A DNA stretch of 41,927 nucleotides from Phycisphaerales bacterium (GTDB lineage Bacteria; Planctomycetota; Phycisphaerae; Phycisphaerales; UBA1924): positions 1 through 41,927 of the forward strand of contig JACVCL010000011.1 of the NCBI GenBank assembly GCA_016742075.1. The letters run 5' to 3'. Below, piece after piece: positions 22,492 through 32,100 of this stretch. Made by a program: the position numbers and the translations under genes. The notes under the pieces were generated by a model, which did no database searches, was not told the DNA's origin, and worked only from the letters and a program-made list of their open reading frames with translations. Numbering within the stretch: position 1 is the first letter of the stretch; every line of letters begins with the position of its first letter.

Positions 22492-25400
22492 TCACGGCCG
22501 CGCCGCGGGCTCCGCCGGCGCCGGCTGCGCAGGCTCGGTCGGCCGGCCCATGCGGCGCGAGCCGTCGCCGCCGTACCCCTCGGGGAACAGGTACCGCCCG
22601 CGCTCCTCCGGCGCCTTGGGCAGCTCGGGCACCAGGCGGTGCTGCTGCGCGTACGGGTCGTTCCGCACGCCGCTCACCGTCCACGACACCCGCTGGCCGG
22701 GGCGGCCGCCGGCGATCACGAAGCGGTTGTTCCGCACTTCCTCCTCCACGTACACCGGGCTGAAGCCGCCGATGCACGTGAGGTTGTAGGTGATGTCGGT
22801 GTTGAGCGCCCCGAAGTAGCCCGGCAGTTCGACCACCGCGCGGCCGGCCGAGTCGAGCGTCGCGTTGCCGGTGTACAGCGTCCGCATCTCGGGGCTCTCC
22901 ACCGCCGAGTGCTGCAGCAGCTTGTTGGCCGGGTCCAGCGGGTGGTCGATCGCAAAGGCCTTGGCGCCCGACACGCTGAAGTCGCCCTGCACCCGCACCC
23001 GCCCGGCGAACCAGCCGGCCCACGCCGTCGACGAGCCGCTGTTGTTCTGGGCGTACAGCGCGTAGCTCGCCCCGGTGTTGGTGCCGGTCGACACCAGCGC
23101 CAGCACCCCCGTGCCGTTCCGGCTGCCGGTCTCGCCGCGCACGCCCACGATCGTCCCGTCGGCGTTGTCCGCCAGGCCCCACACTCCCGTCGAGTCCGGG
23201 AAGCCCGAGGCCACGCGCCCTCGCACGCCGTAGTTGTACCCCGACAGCTGCCCGTTCTCGGCCAGCAGCGCCGTCCCCTGGCCGCTCCCCTGCGTCGAGC
23301 CCTGCCCCGTGCTCACCGCGTACACGCCGAAGCCCGTCCCGCTGTCGGTGCGCGCAAACAGACCGTACGTCACCCCCGCCGTGCTGCTGGCGTAGCCCAC
23401 CAGCCCGCGACCGCCGAAGCCCGACGCCTCGCCCCGCACCCCCACGCTCGTCGGCTGCGTGCTCGTGTTCAGACCGTACACCGAGATGAACCCCGACGCC
23501 GTCGGCGCGTACACCGAGTAGGCCGACACGCTGCCGCTCCGCGTCTCCGCGTACAGCCCCACCGCCTGGCCGCTCGCCCCCGTGTTCGTGTTCAGCGCGT
23601 ACACGCCCGCGGCGTCAGACCCCGACACCGTCGCGAACAGCCCCCGCCCGGTCGGGCTCGCCGACGCCGCGTACACGCCCACCGAGTCGCCGCTCGTCCC
23701 CGTGTTCTCGCCGTACACGCCGAAGCCCAGCGGGCTGTTCGTGTTCCCGCGCACGCCGAAGCTCGCCACCCCGAACGCCGCCGGCAGCGACTCGCCCCGC
23801 ACCGCGATCCCGCCCGGCTGGTTGTTCAGCCCGTACACCCCCACCCCCGCGCCCGAGAGGCTCTCCCCGTACACGCCGAAACTCGCCCCGGTGTTGTTCG
23901 TCGCCCGCCCCCACACGCCGCGGCCCGAGCCCGCCGCCGTCTCACCCCGCACACCCACCGCCGTCGAGCCCACCTGGTTCCCCGAGGCCAGGCCGAACAC
24001 GCCGACGGCGCCCTGCGCCACGGCCTCGCCCCGCACGCCCACCGAGTTGCCCAGGGCGTTGAGCGCCAACCCCGACACGCCGATGCCGCTCGTCGAGTTG
24101 CTCGTGCCCGTCACGCCCGCGCCCAGCGACGAAGTCGTCGACGCGTCGTTCTGGCCCAGCACGCCCGACCCCGCCGAACTCGACGACACGCCGACCACGC
24201 CCGCGCTCGCCCCGGTCGCCGCCGAGTTCGTCCCGCGCACCGCCGCGCCGCCCGCCACCGACGTCGTGCCCGCCACCGCGTTGTTCTGGCCCGTCGAGGC
24301 CACGCTCAGCGCATCGCCCGGCGAACCCGTGCCGATCCCGACATTCCCCGCTGTGTACACGGCGTTGTTGCCCGACAGCACCCAGGGCGACGCCCCGGTC
24401 GCCCCCGTCGCCCCCACCGGCCCCGTCGGACCCGTGACCCCCTGCACACCCTGAACCCCCTGAGCCCCCGTAGGACCGGTGACGCCCTGAATGCCCTGCG
24501 CACCCGTCGGGCCGGTGACACCCTGATTACCCTGAACGCCCTGGATGCCTTGGACGCCCTGCGCGCCGGTGGGGCCCGTCACACCCTGAATGCCCTGCGA
24601 TCCCGTGGGACCCGTCGCGCCGGTGATGCCCTGAATGCCCTGAGCGCCCGTCGGCCCCGTGACACCCTGAACACCTTGGATGCCCTGGATGCCTTGCACG
24701 CCAGTGGGGCCGGTCACACCCTGGATGCCCGGGATGCCCTGCGCGCCGGTCGGGCCGGTCACTCCCTGAACGCCCTGAATGCCTTGTGCGCCCGTCGGCC
24801 CGGTGGAGCCCGTCACGCCTTGGATGCCCTGGGCGCCAGTGGGCCCGGTTGCGCCGGTGATGCCCTGAATGCCCTGCGCACCGGTGGCACCGGTCACGCC
24901 TTGGATGCCTTGGATACCTTGCGCTCCGGTCGGTCCGGTGGTGCCGGTGACACCTTGGATGCCCTGCGATCCTGTCGGCCCGGTTGGACCGGTGATGCCC
25001 TGGATGCCTTGCACGCCCTGCGCGCCGGTCGGGCCGATCAAACCCTGAATGCCCTGCGATCCTGTCGGCCCGGTTGGGCCCGTGATGCCTTGGATGCCTT
25101 GAGCGCCCGTCGGTCCGGTGGGACCGGTGATGCCTTGGATGCCCTGGATGCCTTGGGCGCCAGTGGAACCGGTGACACCCTGGATCCCTTGGATGCCCTG
25201 CGCACCCGTCGGCCCGGTTGGGCCCGTGATGCCTTGGATGCCTTGAGCACCGCTGGCACCGGTGACACCCTGTACGCCCTGGATGCCTTGTGCCCCCGTC
25301 GGCCCGGTGGCGCCCGTGACACCCTGGATGCCTTGGATGCCCTGCGCGCCAGTCGGCCCGGTTGCGCCCGTGACGCCCTGAACGCCCTGCGCGCCCGTGG

Positions 25401-27648
25401 CACCGGTCACACCCTGAACGCCTTGGGCTCCCGTCGGCCCGGTCGGCCCGGCGAGGCCCTGGATGCCCTGCGCGCCCGTGGGCCCGGTGGCGCCGGTGAT
25501 GCCCTGAACACCCTGCGCGCCGGTCGGCCCGGTGACACCCGCAATCCCCTGTGCTCCCGTTGGTCCGGTGACGCCCTGAATGCCCTGAGCGCCCGTCGGT
25601 CCGGTCACCCCGGCGACACCCTGAGGCCCGGTCGGGCCGATGAGCCCCTGAGCTCCCGTGGGTCCCGCGGCCCCGGTCGGCCCGGAAGCACCCGCCGGAC
25701 CGGTCGGTCCCGTCGGACCGGTGTTGCCCGGTGTCCCTTGTGGTCCGGGCTGGCCCTCGGCCCCGGTCGGCCCCGAAGGACCTGTCGGGCCGGTGAGCCC
25801 CTGGCTACCCGTCGGCCCCGTGGGGCCCGGCGCGCCGGCAGCACCGGTCGGCCCGGCGAGCCCGGTCGGACCGGTGAGGCCCGAAACACCGCTCGGACCC
25901 GTGGGTCCGGGCACGCCCGCGGCGCCGGTAGGCCCGGCAGGCCCGGTCGGACCCGTCAGTCCCTGAGTTCCCGTCGGCCCGATGGGGCCGGGTGCGCCCT
26001 CGGCCCCGGTGGGCCCAGCGGGCCCGGTCGGCCCGGTCAGCCCCTGAATACCCGTCGGTCCCGTCGGTCCCGCGCTACCCGCAGCGCCAGTGGGCCCAGA
26101 AGGCCCCGTCGGACCGGTGAGCCCCTGAATTCCCGTCGGCCCTGTCGGGCCAGGTGCGCCGGCAGTGCCGGTGGGGCCGGCGGGGCCGGTCGGACCCGTC
26201 AATCCCGGAATTCCCGTCGGGCCGATGGGTCCGGGGGCGCCCTCCGCCCCGGTGGGCCCAGCGGGCCCGGTCGGACCCGTCAGCCCCTGAATGCCCGTCG
26301 GCCCCGTCGGTCCCGCGCTACCCGCAGCGCCAGTGGGGCCGGCGGGCCCGGTCGGACCCGTCAATCCCGGAATTCCCGTCGGGCCGATGGGTCCGGGGGC
26401 GCCCTCGGCCCCGGTGGGCCCAGCGGGCCCGGTCGGACCGGTCAGCCCCTGAATGCCCGTCGGCCCTGTCGGGCCAGGTGCGCCGGCAGCGCCGGTGGGC
26501 CCGGCGGGCCCGGTCGGACCGGTGAGGCCCGGAACACCGCTCGGACCCGTGGGTCCGGGCACGCCTGCAGCACCGGTGGGCCCGGCGGGCCCGGTCGGAC
26601 CCGTCAGTCCCGGAGTTCCCGTCGGCCCGCTGGGGCCGGGGGCGCCCTCGGCACCGGTGGGCCCGGCAGGCCCGGTCGGACCCGTCAGTCCCTGAATGCC
26701 CGTCGGCCCCGTCGGTCCCGCGCTACCCGCCGCGCCAGTGGGCCCAGAAGGCCCGGTCGGCCCGGTCAGCCCCTGAATGCCCGTCGGCCCCGTCGGGCCG
26801 GGCGCGCCGGCAGCACCGGTGGGCCCCGTCGGACCGCTCGGCCCGGTCAGTCCCTGAGAACCCGTCGACCCGATTGGCCCAGTCGGGCCGGGCAGGCCCT
26901 CGGCACCCGTGGGTCCCACCGCCCCCGTCGGGCCCGTGAGGCCTTGCGCTCCCGTCGGCCCGGTGGGGCCCGGGGCACCCGCGGTGCCAGTGGGCCCAGC
27001 AGGCCCCGTCGGGCCGGTCAGCCCCTGAGTACCCGTCGGCCCCGTCGCGCCGCCCGCGCCGGTGGCGCCCGTGGCGCCGGTGAGGCCGGCCGGCCCGGTC
27101 GGACCGGTCAGCCCCTGAATTCCCGCTGGCCCGGTCGGCCCCGTGGCGCCGCCTGCGCCGGCGGCACCGGTGGGCCCCGTGGCGCCGACGGGTCCGGTCG
27201 GCCCTGTTGCCCCGGGGCCGCCGCCGCCCGGCCCGGCCAGGGCGTAGAGCGCGTAAGGAGCCGGCGCGATCCTTTGCCTCGGCGAGAGGGCCACAAACGG
27301 GCCGCTTTCCGCGGCCGGGTAACGCACCAGAATCTGCAGCCAACGCCCATCGCCCTGGAACGTGCCCGGGCCGAAGTCCAGGTCTACCGTCAGCAGGCCG
27401 CGGGTCAGCGAAGCCGAGAGCAGCGATAGCGTCGGCCCGATCTGGTTCCCGCCACTGGGCGCATCCCAGAGCTGGAACTGGAAGTCCGTCGGAACGTTGA
27501 CCGACACGTTCCCGAACCGCACCTGACCCTGGTACGTGAACGCCCGGCCGATCGGCTGCTGGGCAGAAGCGCCGCCCGCGCAGAACGCGGCCACCGCCGC
27601 GCTCGCGGCGAGGGCGATCCACAGGCGTGCCGAGGGCCGAAGCGACAT
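22492..27648 (-). CDS. Giant collagen-like secreted fibre protein
   Basis: A 1718-residue secreted protein. Residues 1-31 are a signal peptide ('[11 protein letters not shown]'). Residues about 35-135 form the '[10 protein letters not shown] ... [14 protein letters not shown]' domain seen in other planctomycete surface proteins. Residues about 136-1080 are an almost unbroken Gly-X-Y collagen-like run (about 315 triplets) rich in GPT, GPA and GIQ. A '[19 protein letters not shown]' step, typical of trimeric fibre stalks, follows. Residues about 1100-1560 repeat 'GVxGE/GVYG'-type beta motifs. The end domain begins '[13 protein letters not shown]' (about 1564) and continues with '[15 protein letters not shown]'. 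ATG at 27648 is preceded by GGGAGGGGAG. A homotrimeric extracellular fibre is inferred. Confidence 0.85.
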   Translation of the reverse strand: MSLRPSARLWIALAASAAVAAFCAGGASAQQPIGRAFTYQGQVRFGNVSVNVPTDFQFQLWDAPSGGNQIGPTLSLLSASLTRGLLTVDLDFGPGTFQGDGRWLQILVRYPAAESGPFVALSPRQRIAPAPYALYALAGPGGGGPGATGPTGPVGATGPTGAAGAGGATGPTGPAGIQGLTGPTGPAGLTGATGATGAGGATGPTGTQGLTGPTGPAGPTGTAGAPGPTGPTGAQGLTGPTGAVGPTGAEGLPGPTGPIGSTGSQGLTGPSGPTGPTGAAGAPGPTGPTGIQGLTGPTGPSGPTGAAGSAGPTGPTGIQGLTGPTGPAGPTGAEGAPGPSGPTGTPGLTGPTGPAGPTGAAGVPGPTGPSGVPGLTGPTGPAGPTGAAGAPGPTGPTGIQGLTGPTGPAGPTGAEGAPGPIGPTGIPGLTGPTGPAGPTGAAGSAGPTGPTGIQGLTGPTGPAGPTGAEGAPGPIGPTGIPGLTGPTGPAGPTGTAGAPGPTGPTGIQGLTGPTGPSGPTGAAGSAGPTGPTGIQGLTGPTGPAGPTGAEGAPGPIGPTGTQGLTGPTGPAGPTGAAGVPGPTGPSGVSGLTGPTGLAGPTGAAGAPGPTGPTGSQGLTGPTGPSGPTGAEGQPGPQGTPGNTGPTGPTGPAGASGPTGAAGPTGAQGLIGPTGPQGVAGVTGPTGAQGIQGVTGPTGAQGIAGVTGPTGAQGVQGITGATGPTGAQGIQGLAGPTGPTGAQGVQGVTGATGAQGVQGVTGATGPTGAQGIQGIQGVTGATGPTGAQGIQGVQGVTGASGAQGIQGITGPTGPTGAQGIQGIQGVTGSTGAQGIQGIQGITGPTGPTGAQGIQGITGPTGPTGSQGIQGLIGPTGAQGVQGIQGITGPTGPTGSQGIQGVTGTTGPTGAQGIQGIQGVTGATGAQGIQGITGATGPTGAQGIQGVTGSTGPTGAQGIQGVQGVTGPTGAQGIPGIQGVTGPTGVQGIQGIQGVQGVTGPTGAQGIQGITGATGPTGSQGIQGVTGPTGAQGVQGIQGVQGNQGVTGPTGAQGIQGVTGPTGAQGVQGVQGVTGPTGPVGATGATGASPWVLSGNNAVYTAGNVGIGTGSPGDALSVASTGQNNAVAGTTSVAGGAAVRGTNSAATGASAGVVGVSSSSAGSGVLGQNDASTTSSLGAGVTGTSNSTSGIGVSGLALNALGNSVGVRGEAVAQGAVGVFGLASGNQVGSTAVGVRGETAAGSGRGVWGRATNNTGASFGVYGESLSGAGVGVYGLNNQPGGIAVRGESLPAAFGVASFGVRGNTNSPLGFGVYGENTGTSGDSVGVYAASASPTGRGLFATVSGSDAAGVYALNTNTGASGQAVGLYAETRSGSVSAYSVYAPTASGFISVYGLNTSTQPTSVGVRGEASGFGGRGLVGYASSTAGVTYGLFARTDSGTGFGVYAVSTGQGSTQGSGQGTALLAENGQLSGYNYGVRGRVASGFPDSTGVWGLADNADGTIVGVRGETGSRNGTGVLALVSTGTNTGASYALYAQNNSGSSTAWAGWFAGRVRVQGDFSVSGAKAFAIDHPLDPANKLLQHSAVESPEMRTLYTGNATLDSAGRAVVELPGYFGALNTDITYNLTCIGGFSPVYVEEEVRNNRFVIAGGRPGQRVSWTVSGVRNDPYAQQHRLVPELPKAPEERGRYLFPEGYGGDGSRRMGRPTEPAQPAPAEPAARP
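24412..27236. repeat. Collagen-like coding repeats, two regimes
   Basis: About 2.8 kb of Gly-X-Y codons. From 27236 to about 25620 the repeat unit is 81 bp (27 residues), with near-identical blocks such as those starting at 26195 and 26357, exactly 162 bp apart. From about 25620 to 24412 the unit is shorter and variable, built from TGAQGIQGV-type steps. The first regime suggests recent unequal duplication. Confidence 0.85.
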
Positions 27649-27876
27649 CCGTGATCTCCCCTCCCGCGCCGGGCTCCGCCGGCGGGAAGGCGTTTGGATC
27701 CAAGTGAGCCCGGGGGCCGGCGGGTCTGTGCCTCCGCCGCCGATCGCATCCGGACCCCCCAATAGTGCCTCAAAAACCCCCCTCCGCCTAATCGATGATG
27801 CCGGAAAACCATCGGGAAACCGACCATCTCCGGGCGAACAGATGACAAACTCCGCCCCCGCGAGGCCGGAGACGCC

Positions 27877-27897
27877 CGAAAACCCCGGCAGCGCCGG
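27877..27897 (-). terminator. Weak hairpin directly after the dockerin-type gene
   Basis: CCGGC and GCCGG arms (27885-27889, 27893-27897) with a 3-nt loop abut the stop codon. On the minus strand they are followed by GGTTTTC. The stem is short; partial termination before the collagen-like gene is possible. Confidence 0.35.
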
Positions 27898-28374
27898 TCA
27901 CAGCGGGTTGCAGCTGGTGCCGAAACTCGTGAGCAGCAGGGTCAGGTCGTTGGCCCCGATCGCCCCGTTGTCATCGACGTCGGCCTCCATCAGGAAGCCC
28001 GCCCCCCCGGCCACGGTGCCGAAACTCGTGAGCAGCAGCGTGAGGTCGTTGGCCCCCACCGCCCCGTTCCCATCGATGTCGGAAGGGCACCCCGGCGTCA
28101 CCGTGCGGATCCACGCCCAGTAGCCGCCGGTCGCGACGATCGGGCCGTTGCGCAAGAGCCCCGCGTCCCACTGCCCCGCCGTGCCGGTGACCGTGATGCC
28201 CCCGCCGCTCATCACGTCGATCCCGCCGCCGTCGACCGTGCTCCACTCCACACCCACCTGCCCCGCGGCCCAGTCGATGGGGACCGGAACAACCGTCTGC
28301 GCCGACACGACACCGGCCACCGCCATCAGCGCCGCGGCAACGAGCAGAACCCGCAGGCTTCCGGCAGCATCCAT
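27898..28374 (-). CDS. Small secreted dockerin-type protein (paralogue 1)
   Basis: A 158-residue secreted protein. A signal peptide (residues 1-25, 'AVAGVVSAQ') leads to a short domain with 'EWSTVDGGG', 'TVTGTAGQWDAG' and 'GGYWAWIR'. A double calcium-binding-type repeat follows: 'SDIDGNGAVGANDLTLLL' and 'ADVDDNGAIGANDLTLLL', each ending in TSFGT. The last residues are FG-TS-C-NPL, and another cysteine sits just before the first repeat (PGCPSD), so a disulfide closing the module is plausible. It is paralogous to the next gene upstream (28422-28994), from which it is separated by 47 nt; the two are probably co-transcribed. Function unknown; the module resembles dockerin type I, but no cohesin partner is seen. 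Confidence 0.78.
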   Translation of the reverse strand: MDAAGSLRVLLVAAALMAVAGVVSAQTVVPVPIDWAAGQVGVEWSTVDGGGIDVMSGGGITVTGTAGQWDAGLLRNGPIVATGGYWAWIRTVTPGCPSDIDGNGAVGANDLTLLLTSFGTVAGGAGFLMEADVDDNGAIGANDLTLLLTSFGTSCNPL

Positions 28375-28421
28375 CGGTGAACCCTTCGAACGTCGATCCC
28401 CCGCCGCGGCGGCCCCGGCGG

Positions 28422-28994
28422 TTACGGCTGCGGCACGCACGGTCCGCCGAAGTTGGCCAAGATGATGCTCAGGTCGTTGGAGCCGATGCCCGAGTTGTCG
28501 TCGAGGTCGGCGTCCTCGTTGAAGCCGGCCTGGCCGGCCTTGAGCCCCCACAGCGACAGCACCAGCGAGAGGTCCGCAGCGCCCACGGCGCCGTCGCCGT
28601 TGGCATCGCCCAGGCACGCCCAGCGCGAGCGGATCACGCTCCACATGCCGTGCGTCAGCACGTTGCCGCCGCCCGACGAAGCGCCGGCGTCCCACTGCCC
28701 CGCCGTGCCGATCAGGAAGTAGCCCGAAGGCCCGTCGGTCATGCTCGACGTGCCGCCGCTGTCGATCGTCGACCACTGCATGTCGAAGCCCGGGCCGAAC
28801 ACGAGGTTCGACGGGGCCGTCGTCTCCCCGGGCGACCGCCCGGCGCCGTCCTGCCCGGGGGCCGACTCCGCCGACGTCGGATTCACCAGCCCGCTTGTCA
28901 CCCCGACCGACTCGGGCCGCGCCGCGGCGACCGCGCCGACCAGAAGAACCGCGGGGAACAGCTTGGCGATGACGGAACTCGTGTGTGCGCGCAT
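28422..28994 (-). CDS. Small secreted dockerin-type protein (paralogue 2)
   Basis: A 190-residue secreted protein with a signal peptide ('LFPAVLLVGAVAAA'), then a polar linker. Its core domain shares 'QWSTIDSGG', 'LIGTAGQWDAG' and 'GMWSVIR' with its neighbour. The double repeat is 'GDANGDGAVGAADLSLVL' and 'ADLDDNSGIGSNDLSIIL', ending FG-GP-C-VPQP, with a cysteine just before it (WACLGD). The second repeat has an extra residue in its loop (DDNSG), which may alter metal binding. The start ATG at 28994 has CGGAG upstream. Tandem duplication with divergence is the simplest origin for the pair. Function unknown. Confidence 0.78.
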   Translation of the reverse strand: MRAHTSSVIAKLFPAVLLVGAVAAARPESVGVTSGLVNPTSAESAPGQDGAGRSPGETTAPSNLVFGPGFDMQWSTIDSGGTSSMTDGPSGYFLIGTAGQWDAGASSGGGNVLTHGMWSVIRSRWACLGDANGDGAVGAADLSLVLSLWGLKAGQAGFNEDADLDDNSGIGSNDLSIILANFGGPCVPQP

Positions 28995-29083
28995 GACCAC
29001 TCCGCAGGAAAGAACTCCCCTAGTGTGGCACGGAAATGGCCTCACGCCAGCCCCGACGGCCCACGACCCCGGGAAAATGACCC

Positions 29084-29099
29084 GAACAGAATCCTGTTC
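29084..29099. promoter_or_regulatory. Inverted repeat upstream of the dockerin-type pair
   Basis: GAACAG and CTGTTC arms with a 4-nt spacer, about 90 bp upstream of the start at 28994. It has no T tail, so an operator is more likely than a terminator. No matching regulator is known here. Confidence 0.25.
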
Positions 29100-29130
29100 C
29101 GGCAGATCCCGGGCCGTCCGGGAGCGGCCC

Positions 29131-29166
29131 AAAACGAAACGGGGCCCGCGGCATGCCGCGGGCCCC
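29131..29166 (-). terminator. Intrinsic terminator of the Ig-repeat protein gene
   Basis: A perfect 26-bp palindrome (29141-29166, GGGGCCCGCGGCA and its complement) is followed on the minus strand by GTTTCGTTTT. It lies about 30 nt past the stop at 29194, separating this gene from the downstream dockerin-type pair. Confidence 0.85.
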
Positions 29167-29193
29167 GCGAAGGGGTGGTGATGGAGGATGGCC

Positions 29194-32100
29194 TTACGGG
29201 CAGCTCTGGCCGAAGTTGGCCAGGATGATCGAGAGGTCGTTGGACCCGATGCACGGATTGCTGTCGAGGTTGGCCCGCGCGTCGTAGCCCGGATCGCCCG
29301 GGCACTTGCCGAACGACGCGAGCAGGATCGACAGGTCGTTGGACCCGACGCTGCCGTTGCCGTCGACATCGCCGGGGATGCGGAAGACCGAGAGCGTCGC
29401 CGCCGAAGAAGAGGCCGAGCCGCAGAGGTTGGTCACCACGCAGTCATAGCTGCCGCTGTCGGCGGTGGTGACCGCCGTCCACGACAGGGTCGGCGAGGTG
29501 GCGCCCGAGATCGTGCCGCCGTTGGTCACGTTCACGCCGTTCTTCCGCCACTGGAAGGTCAGCGTGCCCGAGCCGCTGGCCGCGACGGTCATCGAGAAGG
29601 GCTTGCTCGAGCACACCGTGCCGCCGTTCGGCTGGGTGGTCACCGAGGGCCCGAGGTTGACCGTTAGCGTGGCGGCCGTGCTCGTCACACTGCCGCACGC
29701 GTTGCTGACGACGCAGTCGTAGCTGCCCGCGTCGCCGCCCGTGGCCGACGCGATGCTGTAGGTGGCCGACGTCGCGCCGGGGATGTTGACGCTGTTGAGC
29801 CTCCACTGGTAGCCCGTGGCGCCCGAGGCCGCCACCGAGAACGAGGCCGGCTGACCCTCGCACACCGTCGAGCCGCCCGGCTGCGTGCCGATCGACGGCA
29901 CCGAACCGATCGCCAGCGTGGCGACCGAGCTGAACACCGAGCCGCAGGCGTTGCTGACGACACAGTCGTAGGTGCCCGCGTCGCCGCCGGCGGCCGTCGC
30001 GATCGTGAACGTCGCGGCGGTGGCGCCGGGGATGTTCACGCCGCCCTTGCGCCACTGGTAGCCCGTGGCGTTGCTCGCCGCCACCGTGAACGACGCCGGC
30101 TGGCCCGGGCACACCGTGGTGTCCGACGGCTGGCCGGTGATCGACGGCACCGGGTTGATGGTGAGCTGCGCCGACTGCGAGGTCACCGTCCCGCAGGAGC
30201 TGCTGATCACGCAGTCGTAGGTGCCCGCGTCGCCGGGGGCGACGGCCGGGATGTTGTACGTCGCCGCGGTGGCGCCGGGGATGTTCGAGCCGTTGAGCTG
30301 CCACTGGAACCCGGTGGCGCCCGAGGCCGCCACCGTGAACGACGCCGGCTGGCCCAGGCACGCCGAGGTGTTCTGCGGCTGCTGGCTGATGCTCGGCCCG
30401 CTGCCGACGGTGAGCGTGGCGGCGGTGCTCGTCACGCTGCCGCACGAACTGCTGACGACGCAGTCGTAGCTGCCCGCGTCGCCCGGGACGACCGACGCGA
30501 TGGTGTACGTCGCGCTGGTGGCGCCGGGGATGTTGGTGGTGTTCTTCCGCCACTGGAAGCCGGTGGCGTTGGTCGCGGCCACGGTGAAGGACGCCGGCCC
30601 GCCCACGCAGGCCGAGGTGTTGCCCGGCTGCGTGCCGATCGACGGCGCGGCGTTGACGGTGAGCGTCGCGGCGCTGCTCGTGACGCTGCCGCACGAGTTG
30701 CTGACCACGCAGTCGTAGCTGCCCGCGTCGCCGCCGACCACCGACGCGATGGTGTACGTCGCGCTGGTGGCGCCGGGGATGTTGGAGCTGTTCTTGCGCC
30801 ACTGGAACCCGGTGGCCGCCGCGGCCGAAACCGTGAACGACGCCGGCTGGCCCACGCAGGCCGAGGTGTTGCCCGGCTGCGTGCCGATCGACGGCGCGGT
30901 GTTGACGGTGAGCGTCGCGGCGTTGCTCGTGACGCTGCCGCACGAGTTGCTGACCAGGCAGTCATAGCTGCCGGCGTCGCCCGAGACCACCGACGCGATG
31001 TTGTACGTGGCGCTGGTGGCGCCGGGGATGTTGGTGGTGTTCTTCCGCCACTGGAACCCGGTGGCACCCGTGGCCGTCACCGTGAACGAAGCCGGCTGGC
31101 TGGTGCAGACGGTCTGCCCGCCCGGCTGGCCGGTGATGCCCGGCGTGGTCGTCACCGTGAGCGTGGCCGCCGACGAAGTGGTCGACCCGCACGAGTTGCT
31201 GACGACGCAGTCGTAGCCGCCCGCGTCGCCGCCGACCACCGACGCGATGGTGTACGTCGCGCTGGTGGCGCCGGGGATGTTGGTGGTGTTCTTCCGCCAC
31301 TGGAAGCCCGTGGCCCCCGTGGCCGTCACGGTGAACGATGCCGGCGTGCCGACGCACCGGCTGATCGAGCCCGGGTTGCCGGTGATACCGGGCGCCGTGT
31401 TGACGGTCAGCGCCACGCCGGAGCTGGTCGTTGTGCCGCAGGTGTTGGTCAGCACGCAGTCGTACGTGCCGGCGTTGCCCGACACCACCGAGCCGATCGA
31501 ATAGGTCGCGCTGGTAGCGCCCGAAATATTGGTGCCGTTACGCCGCCACTGGTAGCCCGTGGCGTCGGCGGAGACCACGGTGAACGACGCCGACCCGCCC
31601 ACGCACGCCGAGGCGGGCGAGGGCTGGTTGGAGATCGTCGGGCCCGTCGTCACGTTCACCACCGCGCCGGAGCTGGTCACGCTGCCGCAGGTGTTGGTGA
31701 TCACGCAGTCGTACGTGCCCGAGTCGAACGCCGCCGCGCCGCCCACGCTGTAGCTCGGGCCGATGGCGCCGGGGATGTTCGAGCCGTTCTGCCGCCACTG
31801 GTACGTCGGCAGCGGCGTCGCGTTCGCGACCACCGACACCGTGAACGTCCCGCCCTCGCACAGCGTGGCCCCGGAGGGCTGCGTCGAGATCGACGGCGCG
31901 GTGTTCACCGTGAGGGTCGCGACGCTGGTGTTCAGCGAGGCGCAACCGTTGCTGACCACGCAGTCGTAGTTGCCCGAATCGCCCGACACCGGCGAGGCGA
32001 TGGTGTACGAGGCCGACGTGGCGCCGGGGATGTTCGTGCTGTTCTTCCGCCACTGGAAGTTCGGGCTGTTGGTCGCGGCGGTGCTGAACGTCACCGCCGT

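Noticed and set aside
21361-27429. A 2022-codon plus-strand open frame opposite the epimerase and collagen-like genes
   Set aside because: It is the shadow of Gly-X-Y codons and high GC on the other strand. Its product is a low-complexity Arg/Ala/Pro mix, while the minus strand gives recognisable domains with a signal peptide and ribosome site.
22492-27648. Collagen-like protein considered as a phage tail fibre
   Set aside because: No phage genes are nearby, and the protein has a signal peptide and planctomycete-type N and C domains.
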